64,000 nucleotides of DNA from positions 930,001 to 994,000 of the forward strand of contig JAGTXZ010000019.1 of assembly GCA_018398575.1 (NCBI GenBank), read 5' to 3'. Source of the stretch: Ampelomyces quisqualis. Its lineage: Eukaryota; Ascomycota; Dothideomycetes; Pleosporales; Phaeosphaeriaceae. Positions 25,401 to 34,465 of this stretch are shown here, one piece after another. The position numbers and the translations under genes are program-made. The notes beneath the pieces were generated by a model that saw nothing but the letters and a program-made list of their open reading frames with translations, made no database searches and was not told the origin of the DNA. How positions within the stretch are numbered: the first letter of the stretch is position 1; the number at the start of each line of letters is the position of its first letter.

Positions 25401-26827
25401 ATTGCTGGCCCGGTGGCGCTCGTTCGGTGCTCTGCGCGGAAGAGGCTATCGGTAGGAAGAGGTATTTGCGGTGGTTTATATGGTGCAGAAGACCCATTAT
25501 ATCGACCTTCGCCGATCTTGCTGATCGAAAGGCCTGCTTGGTGTCAGTATTGCCCGCAAATCATTGCGCCGCGCACGAGGTACGCTCCACAAAGGCCAAC
25601 TCCAGATATACCTCAACATCTTGTCCGAAGCTCTGACTCTCTTATCCGTTCATGTGCTACATATGAAGTTTCAATCGGTGTTCTTGTTCTTGTGCGGCAG
25701 GCTTGAGCGGGTGGGCTGGCAGACGTAGAGAGTGGGGCAGCTCATGCGGCGATGCTGCGGACGCCAATACATGCCGGGATAGGGTCAACCGGAGCTGCTC
25801 AGTATGATGCATTGCTATTATCGCGTCAGATGACCCGGCCGAATTTGGTGTTGTATCCTGTGTCCCTCCGCGACAGCCGTGCGATCTTCGAGGCTTCGCG
25901 CAAAGCTCCGCCGCTGCCAAATCGTTCAACGCAGCGCGACACTGACTTACCTGCTCCTATACTGTAATTCTCGCCAGCTATATGGCCCAGTACTCCCCTA
26001 CTGGTGGATTGTTGGCCCCCACTACAGAGATGGTGGGAAGCTCGGGGTGGATGCTTGCGCCATGTCTCACGGGCAGGCCCTTGGATCCTCGCGGAGTTCG
26101 TGGCGGTACTGGTATGTCTTTAATGCGTGTGAAGCGCAAAACGAAGTGATCTTGAGAGAGGTAAGTATTGGCAAACACCACATGCCGAGTTGTTGGTGTT
26201 GGGAGGAGGGAGACGGGCATGTCGCGGGAAGAGAAGTGCTAGGTCAGTACGCTCACGCAAAAAGCTCACATTCTTAGTTCTTGTGTCTGCAATATGTACA
26301 ATCCCAGAGCTCCGATGCCCCGATTTCTCCTCTGCTATCAACACATACCGCCTTCGCCGCCCAGCCGAGCAATCCAGCTCTTCGATCGACACGGCCTGCC
26401 AAGACACGCAGAGGCATAGGAAGTCATCCGCCATCCTCAGGAGTACACCTGGGTGCTTCATAGGCTTTTCGAAGTTTCTCCCAGCATCACAGACCCTCTG
26501 GTACTCTCCAGAAACTCGCCGGCCGCTGCACGGACCACATGGTGTTGAGGGTAGCTTTGAAGAGCTCCGCGCTAGCGTATTTGTCAAAATGAAGGCATCA
26601 CAAAACTTGCAGCAACAATAGAGAGAATACAAGGAGCTGCGAGGTGTTTATAGGGGCCAATATCTATCTAGAGATACAATACTACCACATGAAAGCCTCA
26701 TCTTGGTGCTGCAGTTTGCCAGTGCGAGTGCATTGTCCTGCTGACCCCTGATGCTTTTCCAATCCACGCTCACCTTTGGAGTTTCCGGGACTCGGCTCCG
26801 TGCCCACAAAGCTTCTGCCTTGAACAG
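19426..26827. other. 7.4-kb gene-poor stretch
   Basis: I cannot support any gene here. Every open frame is shorter than 200 codons, overlaps others on both strands and shows no family signature; the longest, 25113-25706 plus, has shadow-like composition. Good-looking splice motifs are frequent (for example GTGAGT at 21621 and GTAAGC at 21950), as in the stranger tract from 27.5 kb, but I could not chain them into a reading frame. A small tandem of GGACTTTGCA-like 10-mers lies at about 24427-24457. Composition is ordinary, not RIP-like. Confidence 0.5.
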
Positions 26828-26834
26828 TATTTAA
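26828..26834 (+). promoter_or_regulatory. TATA-like element (TATTTAA)
   Basis: TATTTAA lies about 90 bp upstream of the ATG of the small proline-rich gene, followed by a pyrimidine-rich leader (CTCCATCTCCTCAGTCTCATC) and an A/C-rich stretch just before the ATG, a usual fungal arrangement of TATA box, CT-rich start zone and leader. Confidence 0.5.
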
Positions 26835-26922
26835 GACTCCTTCTGACACGCCCCTCCATCTCCTCAGTCTCATCTTCTCCACCGCGCCCCACAGCGCAAC
26901 AAACCACCATCAACGCCGCAAG

Positions 26923-27237
26923 ATGCTGGGCAACCTCAAGATCATGCTGGCTTCGTGCCTCATCTGCTTCCCTCTTCTTCGCCGCAAGGCACCACCCGCT
27001 GAAGACCAGCCTACGCTGGCAAGCGACTCCTCTCCTTCGCCGCCCCCAATTCCTCCTCCCGCCGGGCCCTCGACCCCCCCTCCATCCTCGCCCATCTGGG
27101 CACCGCGCGTGGTCGGCCGCCGCCGCCCCAACGACTTCGACGACGACGACGACGACAACAACGATCTGCCGCCGCCCTCTCTCCCTGCCGCGCAGAGGCC
27201 TCTGGGGTCCGCCTCAAGCCAACTCATTCTCCTATGA
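26923..27237 (+). CDS. small proline- and aspartate-rich protein, possibly membrane-anchored
   Basis: A 104-residue open frame with a convincing promoter (TATTTAA, CT-rich leader, CAAG before the ATG). The N-terminus MLGNLKIMLASCLICFPLL is a hydrophobic helix that could be a signal peptide or anchor; it is followed by RRK, a proline-rich block (SPPPIPPPAGPSTPPPSSP), a basic RRRR patch and a D6 run ending in DDNND. No family recognised. A good donor (GTAAGT at about 27250) lies just after the stop, so the transcript may be spliced downstream and this may be the first exon of a longer RNA running into the exon-like tract. Codon third positions are strongly G/C, unlike the flanks, which favours a real gene. 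Confidence 0.5.
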   Translation: MLGNLKIMLASCLICFPLLRRKAPPAEDQPTLASDSSPSPPPIPPPAGPSTPPPSSPIWAPRVVGRRRPNDFDDDDDDNNDLPPPSLPAAQRPLGSASSQLILL

Positions 27238-27555
27238 GAAGATCTTCTGTAAGTCTGCCCACTACCTCTCAAAGCCTAGTCGCGTTGATTCGCCCAATGG
27301 GCTTGGTCTTATACTGCACCAGGACTCTACTAATTCGAAAGTGACAGCTTCTTTGCTTTTGGCGGCGCCCATGGGCGTTCTTGCTGGCAGCTGGGCTTCG
27401 TGCCATTTGTACTTCTAGGTCCAATGGAAAGCATGTTCTGCGCTGCGGCGCCACGCAAGCTACTTCTTCTGGTGTGACATTTGCCTTGTTGAAAGAGCAA
27501 TGTCATGTTGTTGCTGACCTGGTAAGTCTCTCTTCGTCCGTCACTTCCATCTACT
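27238..27555. other. flank between the small gene and the exon-like tract
   Basis: A GTAAGT at about 27250 and a CACCAG at about 27318-27323 could delimit an intron. No coding evidence. Confidence 0.3.
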
Positions 27556-28141
27556 AACAAGCCTTTAGTGATGCTTACCCCACCTTGCCTTCATAACAAC
27601 AACCTGAGTATAAACACACATACAGACTTAGCCCTGCAAGTATGGTAAGAACACTTACTCAACCGCAACAAACACTAACCAGCACCAGGCCCATGCTTCT
27701 CCACGAGCGACCTTGGACCTTGGTGACATTGCATGATTGCACAAGGTTAGTGACTCGACATGCCTCGTCGACACCAATTCCTGGTTTTCATCAGCCTAGT
27801 CGAGTCCAAGGTAAGCATACTCCCCACTTCTGAGTTCGTGCGCATGTCCACACACAAGGTTAGCATACATTAGCATCAGTGACTTGGACTGATCACCGCC
27901 AGACTGACCTATCGCGCTTGCTCGATCCAAGGTAAGCACGCTTCCCCGTTGATGGCACATACTGACCAGTGCCAGGCTCTTCTCTTGCGCCGCACCATCG
28001 TAACCAGGTTACTACCCCATTCCTTTGATGGTAAAAACTAGTCACATTCAGCAACTCCACTTGCTCTATCTGCGTTGGCACATACTAACCACCATAGACG
28101 TCTTCCACCAGGAGTGCGCTTCAGGCAAACTATATGTGAAG
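27556..28141 (+). other. run of very short exon-like segments with consensus splice borders
   Basis: A chain of short segments is flanked by strong fungal splice signals: 27571-27644, 27689-27745, 27795-27810 (16 nt), 27903-27931 (29 nt), 27976-28007 (32 nt) and 28098-28141, separated by spacers of 44-97 nt with GTAAG/GTTAG starts, CTAAC/CTGAC branch-like motifs and CAG/TAG ends. Choosing 27571 as ATG and skipping the 29-nt piece gives a frame of about 95 codons that closes inside the first repeat unit. Because the splice sites were chosen freely, that frame is weak evidence. It may be a spliced long RNA, a micro-exon gene or a pseudogene; there is no recognisable protein. Confidence 0.4.
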
Positions 28142-28900
28142 GTAAGTAATGTTTTCTTTTCTACTGACAGTTTCCAGGGTGGCAAGCGAAGTCTGACTCC
28201 CATTTCCACGTTGATGCTTGCTGGGAACTTCTCAATTATTGAGATGCCAACAAGAGCAGCAAAATCAGTTCGCTTTGACGAAAGGTATGTGCAGGATCTA
28301 CTTCAAGGCAGCTGGTGACTACATTCCAGTTCCACCTTTATCTACCTCTCCGGAATCACAGGTGCGTCGCCCTCCCCGTCTCCTGCTTGCTAAGTGCGCA
28401 TAGGTCGGGATACAAAGTCTGACTCTTCACCTCCACGCGGTGTATCCTAGGAACTTCTCAAACACTGAGATGCTAAGGAGAGCAGCACACCAGATTCTCT
28501 ATGATGCCAGGTATGTGAACCCTCGATTCCAAGACAGATGGCAACTGCACACAAAGCTATTTCGACGACCTTAATCAACTCCAAGCACGCCGTCCCTCCC
28601 CGTCTCCTGCTTGCTAATTGTGCATAGATCGGGATGCAAAGCCTGACTCTTCACCTCCTCGCGGTGCATCCTGGGAACTTCTCAATCAGCGAGACGCCAA
28701 GAAGAGCAGCAAGCCAATCCAGGATTGCTTCGACGAAAGGCATGTGAGCGCCCGACTCAAAGACAGATAATAACTGCACTCAGGACTACCTCGAAAATCT
28801 TCCTGCGAATTCAAGTATGTCGTTCCTGCCTGTCTACTGCTTGTTGATCGTGTACAGGTTGGGAAGCAAATCTGTCTCTATACGTCCTCGTCGCGCTTCC
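28142..28900 (+). repeat. tandem ~225-bp units, each with intron-like and exon-like parts
   Basis: Aligning on the CTGACT anchor gives copies at 28193, 28419, 28643 and (CTGTCT) 28872, spacings 226, 224 and 229 bp. Each unit has a CT-rich intron-like part ending in GCATAG or TACAG, then an exon-like part beginning GGGA.GCAAA, with a shared core (CTGGGAACTTCTCAAT and GAGATGCCAA) and an end with AGGTATGTG (AGGCATGTG in the third). Copies diverge by roughly 15-30 percent by eye. A further diverged copy of the exon-like part sits at about 30560-30650. In one frame the third copy reads without stops (RDAKPDSSPPRGASWELL) while copies 1 and 2 carry stops in the same frame. Confidence 0.75.
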
Positions 28901-30150
28901 TGGGTCATGCCAAATGGAGCAGTTCGTGGCCATCATCTGATGACTACTACACCATCCTCTCTGCCACAGCTATTTCTCGCTTGGAAACAAGCATTGCTGG
29001 CAACAAGTGAGTACTCTGCACGCATCTTTGTAACTCCAATATTGACTTTTGACCACGACCATGCCTTGACAACATCATCAAGACAAATCGCGATGACCCA
29101 TGGGCCATCGATGCCTTTTCGCCTTTGCTATGTCTATTATTGATGGAGCTCTGAAGGGCAGAATCTTGCCTACACCTCCCGTGGCTTGCCATGAGGTGGC
29201 CCCACCCCCCGGGTAACGTCCTGTCTGGTTCAAGACAGAGCAGCGAATGCAGGCAGCCAGCAACGACGTAGCTGTCTCCAGGATTTTCGTAAGCACCTCT
29301 TCCATTTATGCGTCCACTTACCATCACTGCTGTCCTATCGCTATAGGTACTCGGACTTCTCGCGGGTGGACTGTAGCAGTCCAACACCATGAAGGCTCAA
29401 GTCTATGCTCTCGGGGCAGTAGGCTTTGAGAGTGGGGCTTTTGGGTGCAAAGGGTGGCGCTTCGGCGTCTAGAAAAAAGTAAGTCACTTCATCTTGTTGT
29501 GTCCGGACTTTACTGACAGGTTCCAGAGATAGATTGTCTGCCATATGTACCCTTCCCTCCTCGCCGTCTCGTGGCCATCTCTGTCGCTCTCTTTCGGTAT
29601 ATCCGGCAGTCTATCTATCATGAACACGCTGCCTCATAGTATGTGTCATAAGACGGCTGCTAAGAACAAGCATCCCCACTGATCTCTGTTGAGTTGGCTG
29701 TGGATTCAAGCGGCTCAGAAACCTGGCACAACGATCAACCACTGTACCTGTGTTGTACTACACGCATACATTATTGGTGACGTCTGGGGGCTCTTTTGAT
29801 CCGAATGGCAGCTTTCTCGGGCGTTGATCAAGATATCCACGCAGGTATCCGGTGAGTGTCGTTCATCTTGACCAGATGACCTTTTCCCTTCCTGAAGAAC
29901 GTTTACTGACTTTGAGTATGCACGACCGCTCTTTCTAAGGTCCTAGCCTTTGCTCTATCACCGCCACACCGGATACTCATCGGCTTAAATGCACTCTGCG
30001 GTAAGCCTACCTCGTTCTTTCTTCAGCGAACATTTACTAACCGTTTTGTGTCCACGGCGCCAGAGATGAAAATTCCTACCCACTCTTTGTCCCGAATGGT
30101 GGGAGATGTAGAAAGCAGGTACGTCTTACCCAATCCCCCTAACACTGACA
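28901..30150. other. spacer between the two repeat arrays, further exon-like pieces
   Basis: Splice-like borders continue (GTGAGT near 29010; CAGGTATCCG then GTGAGT near 29851; GTAAGCC near 30002; CGCCAG at 30058-30063 with GTACGT at about 30120), but no repeat unit or reading frame is evident. Confidence 0.35.
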
Positions 30151-30506
30151 GTGCGAAGGAAGAGGGACAAAGTATACCGACCCCTACCTCCACGTGGTGT
30201 CCCTCGGGTAACGCGAACAGGGGCGGTGGCCGCTGACTGTGTACAGGGCGGAGAGCAAAGTATACCGACCCCTACCTCCTCGTGGTGCTCTCCGGATCAC
30301 GCAAACAGGGGCGGTGGCCGCTGACTGTGTACAGGGCGGAGAGCAAAGTATACCGACCCCTACCTCCTCGTGGTGCTCTCCGGATAACGCAAACAGGGGC
30401 GGTGGCCGCTGACTGTGTACAGGGCGGAGAGCAAAGTATACCGACCCCTACCTCCTCGTGGTGCTCTCTGGATCACGCGAACAGGGGCGGTGGATGCTGA
30501 CTGTGC
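30151..30506 (+). repeat. four tandem copies of an 88-bp unit
   Basis: Copies start at about 30151 (90 bp), 30241, 30329 and 30417, almost identical in the last three. Each has GCAAAGTATACCGACCCC, then TACCTCCTCGTGGTGCTCTC, and ends in GGGGCGGTGGCCGCTGACTG before TGTACAG. The end contains CTGAC plus TGTACAG, i.e. a branch point and a 3' splice site, so every unit carries its own acceptor. 88 is not a multiple of three, so successive copies are read in different frames; a 72-codon frame (30282-30500) is open across three copies. The unit is clearly related to the exon-like part of the 225-bp repeats (shared GCAAAG, ACCTCC, GTGGTGC). Confidence 0.85.
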
Positions 30507-31878
30507 AGAGACCACGTTCGCTAACTGTGTACAGGTGAAGTGTGCTAACTGTGTACAGGGCGGGAAGCAAAAGAATCTGACTCTCACCTCCAAGTGGTGC
30601 TTCCTGGGACCTTCTCCATTGAGATGCCAACGAGAGCAGTTATGGTTGACCGAGCTGTCACAACTACAGTGCCAGGAGCTGAAGAGACATGGGAGCTGCC
30701 GGTGTTTTTTAGAACAAGGCCGAGATTGACATGGCGATGGTACAGTCCTAGACTTGATCAAATTCCAAACATGCTAACTCGTGCTAGAAACAAGCTTCTT
30801 ACAGACTGTATTCCATGCTTCTCCATCACCAATGCATCCCATTGTGGTCATCCCCATTTGCTTTCGGAAAGGCCAGTCTACAAAAGAACACCCGAGATTC
30901 TTCTTCGTAGAACGCTCGGGTACAGGCTTCGCCGAGAATAATACCATGCGGGGCGTGGCAGCAAACCCAGGGTCCTGAAGATAGGAAACACATGTTCCAT
31001 GGTCCTGTCGTGGGTGCTGTCTCAAGTCGCCTCGTACATCTCTTGTCGTGATGTTGACTGCTCTACTGACTGCAGCTCGAATTCAGCCAGGTTCTATCCG
31101 CTGTTGCTGCTGTCGCTGAACACTTTCGACCTGATCTAGAGTTCTGCATGTGCGCGATGCAACCAAGTTTCGCCCATCTTTCGCAATAAGCGCTGCCAAA
31201 GCAGATGAGTAAGTCTTCGAGAATCGAATAACTCCGCTAATGCATCTACAACAGTGCAGCCTCGGCCAGCTCAGCATCGGCCTCGTATTCTCCCAGCAGC
31301 ACCAAGCTCATTTCGGAATGTCATGTCACATTGAACGCCTCACAGCGAGAGTCAACGAAGTCTCGGACAGGCTTCGACATCATCACACGACTGGTCTGCT
31401 CTGAGAGCTCCGTTGCAATCCATCGTGTCGTCCATGGACCAGGGCCCATGGCATTCGCGATATATCGTGTCAACTTGGCCGCATGTCCGATGGCTACCAA
31501 GGTATTTCAGTCGAAGATTTATCACCTCGATCCCCATGCTGCTGCTACTATCAGAGTCAACTTGCTACGCTTGCGTCGTTCCCAAGGGGTAAGTGCTTCG
31601 CTGAGGCACTCAGAGCAAGTCGTGCTCTACCTCGACCGACGTGCCAATGTTCGCCGAGCGCGAGTCGGATGTAGATGCAGGTAAGCCTCCCTTCACTCGA
31701 GCAGTCCACTAGCTGATCACAGCGCCACGCACTACCCGCCCATATATATCCCTCGCCTAACCCTGCATGCTGGCACGCAGCTCGTGTTATCAAGGCTTGC
31801 TAGCGCGAATCACGTGCCCTCTGCTGCCTTGCACCTTGCGCCTCAGCAGACCCTGCGCCCCACAACAAGACAAGCAGG
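30507..31878. other. diverged repeat copy, then intergenic DNA upstream of U6
   Basis: 30507-30650 holds two further TGTACAG acceptors and one diverged exon-like copy. The frame open from there to 30941 has no recognised domain. From 30950 to 31878 I see nothing supported. Confidence 0.4.
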
Positions 31879-31879
31879 A

Positions 31880-31888
31880 TATAGATAA
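31880..31888 (+). promoter_or_regulatory. TATA box of the U6 snRNA gene (Pol III)
   Basis: TATAGATAA lies about 20-25 bp upstream of the 5' stem-loop of U6, the position expected for the TATA element that recruits TFIIIB in fungal U6 genes. The exact start of transcription is inferred from it. Confidence 0.7.
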
Positions 31889-31900
31889 CGCAGTTTGGGG

Positions 31901-32055
31901 AGACTTCGCCTTCGGGCATTTGGTCAATTTGAAACGATACAGAGAAGATTAGCATGGCCCCTGCACTGCAAGTCAATCCATCCCAACGTTCTTGACACTC
32001 TTGCTAACAGTCAACAGAAGGATGACACGCTCAATCAAAGAGAAGCTACCATTTT
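31901..32055 (+). ncRNA. U6 spliceosomal snRNA gene containing a 50-nt intron
   Basis: Catalytic snRNA of the spliceosome. Exon 1 (about 31901-31967) has the 5' stem-loop (GCC-TTCG-GGC), then CATTTGGTCAATTTGAAACG, the invariant ACAGAGA box (31940-31946), the AGC triad (31951-31953) and GGCCCCTGCACT. Exon 2 (32018 to about 32055) resumes with AAGGATGACACGCTCAATC, AAAGAGAAGCTACC and a T-run. Joined, CTGCACT-AAGGATGACACG restores the internal stem-loop exactly; mature length is about 105 nt, normal for fungi. The break is a 50-nt segment (31968-32017) starting GCAAGT, with TTGCTAAC at 32001-32008 and ending CAACAG, that is a spliceosomal-type GC-AG intron. mRNA-type introns in U6 are known from Schizosaccharomyces pombe and some other fungi. 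The 5' end is placed to within a few nt. Confidence 0.95.
31968..32017 (+). other. intron within U6 snRNA (GC-AG, 50 nt)
   Basis: Donor GCAAGT instead of GTAAGT, branch-point consensus CTAAC nine nt before the acceptor AG, acceptor CAACAG. It falls inside the internal stem-loop region next to the catalytic core, so unspliced RNA should be inactive. Confidence 0.88.
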
Positions 32056-32058
32056 TTT
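32052..32058 (+). terminator. Pol III T-run terminator of U6
   Basis: Seven consecutive T directly after AGCTACCA, the standard Pol III stop. A weak B-box-like GGTCGAGTCG sits 32 bp downstream (32090-32099), where budding yeast U6 has its B box; this is only a resemblance. Confidence 0.85.
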
Positions 32059-34465
32059 GCAGGATTTCCCGGACGCGGAAAAGGCGCAAGGTCGAGTCGT
32101 ACAGGAGCCGCTGGTGCTAGTTTGGGCGGCTTCGTATTCTTTTTGGCAGATTCTTCGGCCGCTGCATCGTTCAAATCGCATGATTGCCCCGATAGGTACG
32201 TGCTCCCTCGTCCAGATCGTCGGCGCGACATCTGCCTTGCGGTCCTAGCTCTTCCTAGCTATCTCGAACATGAAGTGGCGCCACAGAAGGGTCTCTGCTT
32301 CCTTGTAGTAGTTGATCTTGATCATTGGGGCCGAGAAAGAACACGCTCCTGCGATGCCAGAGCAGTACTGCTGGACGATATAAGCATCATGGCAATATCG
32401 ACCACAAGCTCAGCTGCGTGACAACTTTCTTAAGGTCAATGCAACCATCTTCTCCGGAATTTTTCATTCCTCTCTTTCCGCCACATCTTTTGTGTTTGTC
32501 CCTCCTTCGGCATCATGTAACCAGGCCTTGGTTACTAGCATACCATGACTTGAAATCGTTGATACCGCAGTTTAGGAGGGTATTCGACGTATTCAGAACA
32601 AGAGAAGAAATGCTCCATGGGATCTATTGAGGAAAACATCGCTTTGATGGCTTTGACTGATGAGGGCACACTCACAAGCATACCAGACCCAAAATCAAGA
32701 ATCTTAAGAATAGAGAGATCAGAAAAAGGACAGAAAATGGTATCCAGGGTGTCATTCATCACCAACTATGCAAGCGAGAGTGATAAAAAGAAGAAAGACG
32801 GCAGCTTTCAGAGGGGCAGAATCATCGGGAATGCCACGCGTTGTGATTGGCTGGAATCCGGAGAAGCCGAAGATTCCCCGCCAGATTATCGCATCGCGAA
32901 CTTCACACCGGGAGGCCGACAGCATCAACTCCCGAGCAACCACACATCGTCGTCGCGATGGCGAAGAAAGGTATGCCGTCACCAGCTCTCCTGCTTCTGC
33001 CGCTTTCGCCAATCTCATCAGCCTGTCTGCGCCAATCGCTGCCCGCATGCGCGCCCCAAAGCTCCTTTGATGGTACTGACGACGACGATTGAACAGCAAA
33101 ATCCCGAACCATCATGGTGCGCCTATTATCCATGGCAATGACGGGCTACTACCGAACAATGCAACGGCCACGAGCGCACCGTCCGCTGAGCATGCTCAAA
33201 TACGATCCCATCGGTACGCACGCACCCGCCTCTGCACTCCGAGCCCCATGACAGAGCTCGCCTCTTTGCAAAAAAAATCCTTGTCTTCTCAGACCGACAG
33301 ACGGGATGGGGAATAGACTGAACACGCGATGGGAAGGTGAATGAACCCACGGCTAACCCCACGCCAGTCCGGAAACAAGTGCTCTTTCTCGAAGCGAAAC
33401 GCGGCAAGAAATAGACGCTCATCCCACGGCGACATTAGTCCAAGCGCATGCGGGGTTGTTTTGAAGGGCTCCAGATACCAGCCAGGGCACAATGGATCGG
33501 CCAGAAGAGGTCCGCGGGCAGCACGATGAGGCAGCCGTGCTCTGGGCGGCAACGAGCCCGACAATTGTGCGCATATTGTACCATGCAAGTAGCATAGCAT
33601 TGCTCGGCGTTCTCAGGTCACGTCTACATCAGAGAAACGTCCAATTCATCGACAGAATACGATTGCGCATGTCCAGAATTCTACTCTCTCGCGCTTCAAT
33701 TGCGCCACACTTGCAAGAGCTCCTTCGTCTGTGAAGTGAGACCTGCCTTTTCGTTCTCCTTTTTCCAACATGGAGGCAGATTCTTGCGATGACACCGAGA
33801 CGAGGCTGACAGGCGCCAAGATGACGTTCTCCGCTCCGTCGCGTGCTACTGTTCTTGGCCCGCTCTTCTGAGCTGGATCACACAGCTCCAAGACATCGGA
33901 TAGCAATCGTTTGTGGCGGCGCATTACTCGCAGGACGAAAGTCACCGACCCTCGAAATCATGCTCATTTGGCACGACCACCAACATCGCATGCGTCATCA
34001 ATACCTCCCTGATAGCGTGCCGTCAAGGCACGTTGCACAGCGATTAGAGCCGAAAGAGATCACATTATTGCTGAGCCGGTTCTAGAGAACACCCCCTGCG
34101 AGATGAACGGGGTTAATTGCAGTTCTCACCGCTGTGACGTCAAGCTCATCTCGCTCCGCAACGACACTTTTCTCTATCGTATGAACTGTTCGCGGAGTTA
34201 CCTGATCTGTACTTCCGGACTTTCTAAGTTGTCTTGGCTTCTGGGGTGCGTGGCGTCTGATTGGCTTTACTCAACCTGGTCTGGGGAAGACCAAGAGAAT
34301 GGAGTCGGAAATGCGGAGCTATCAGTAGGCTTCCCTCAGAATGCTCTTTACTCAAGCCTTCCGTCATTGCCGAGCTTTGTGGATCGCAACTCATAAGACA
34401 CCCCACGATCCGAAGTCTATCGGTCCTGATTTACTGGCGTCTCTCCTACCTCTGCCTCGCCGACC
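32059..34465. other. 2.4-kb intergenic region, no gene supported
   Basis: A plus-strand frame at 32617-33141 starts plausibly (MGSIEENIALMALTDEGTL) but turns to shadow-like composition after about 90 codons, with a minus-strand frame over the same bases; I do not call it. The last few hundred bases are the promoter of the transporter. Confidence 0.45.

Noticed and set aside
25113..25706. 197-codon plus-strand frame
   Set aside because: Two other frames over the same bases are also long; no family signature.
30153..30506. Repeats considered as a CRISPR array
   Set aside because: Head-to-tail 88-bp copies without unique spacers in a eukaryotic genome.
32617..33141. 174-codon plus-strand frame with a plausible start
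   Set aside because: Protein-like only for the first ~90 codons; no recognised domain and long competing frames.
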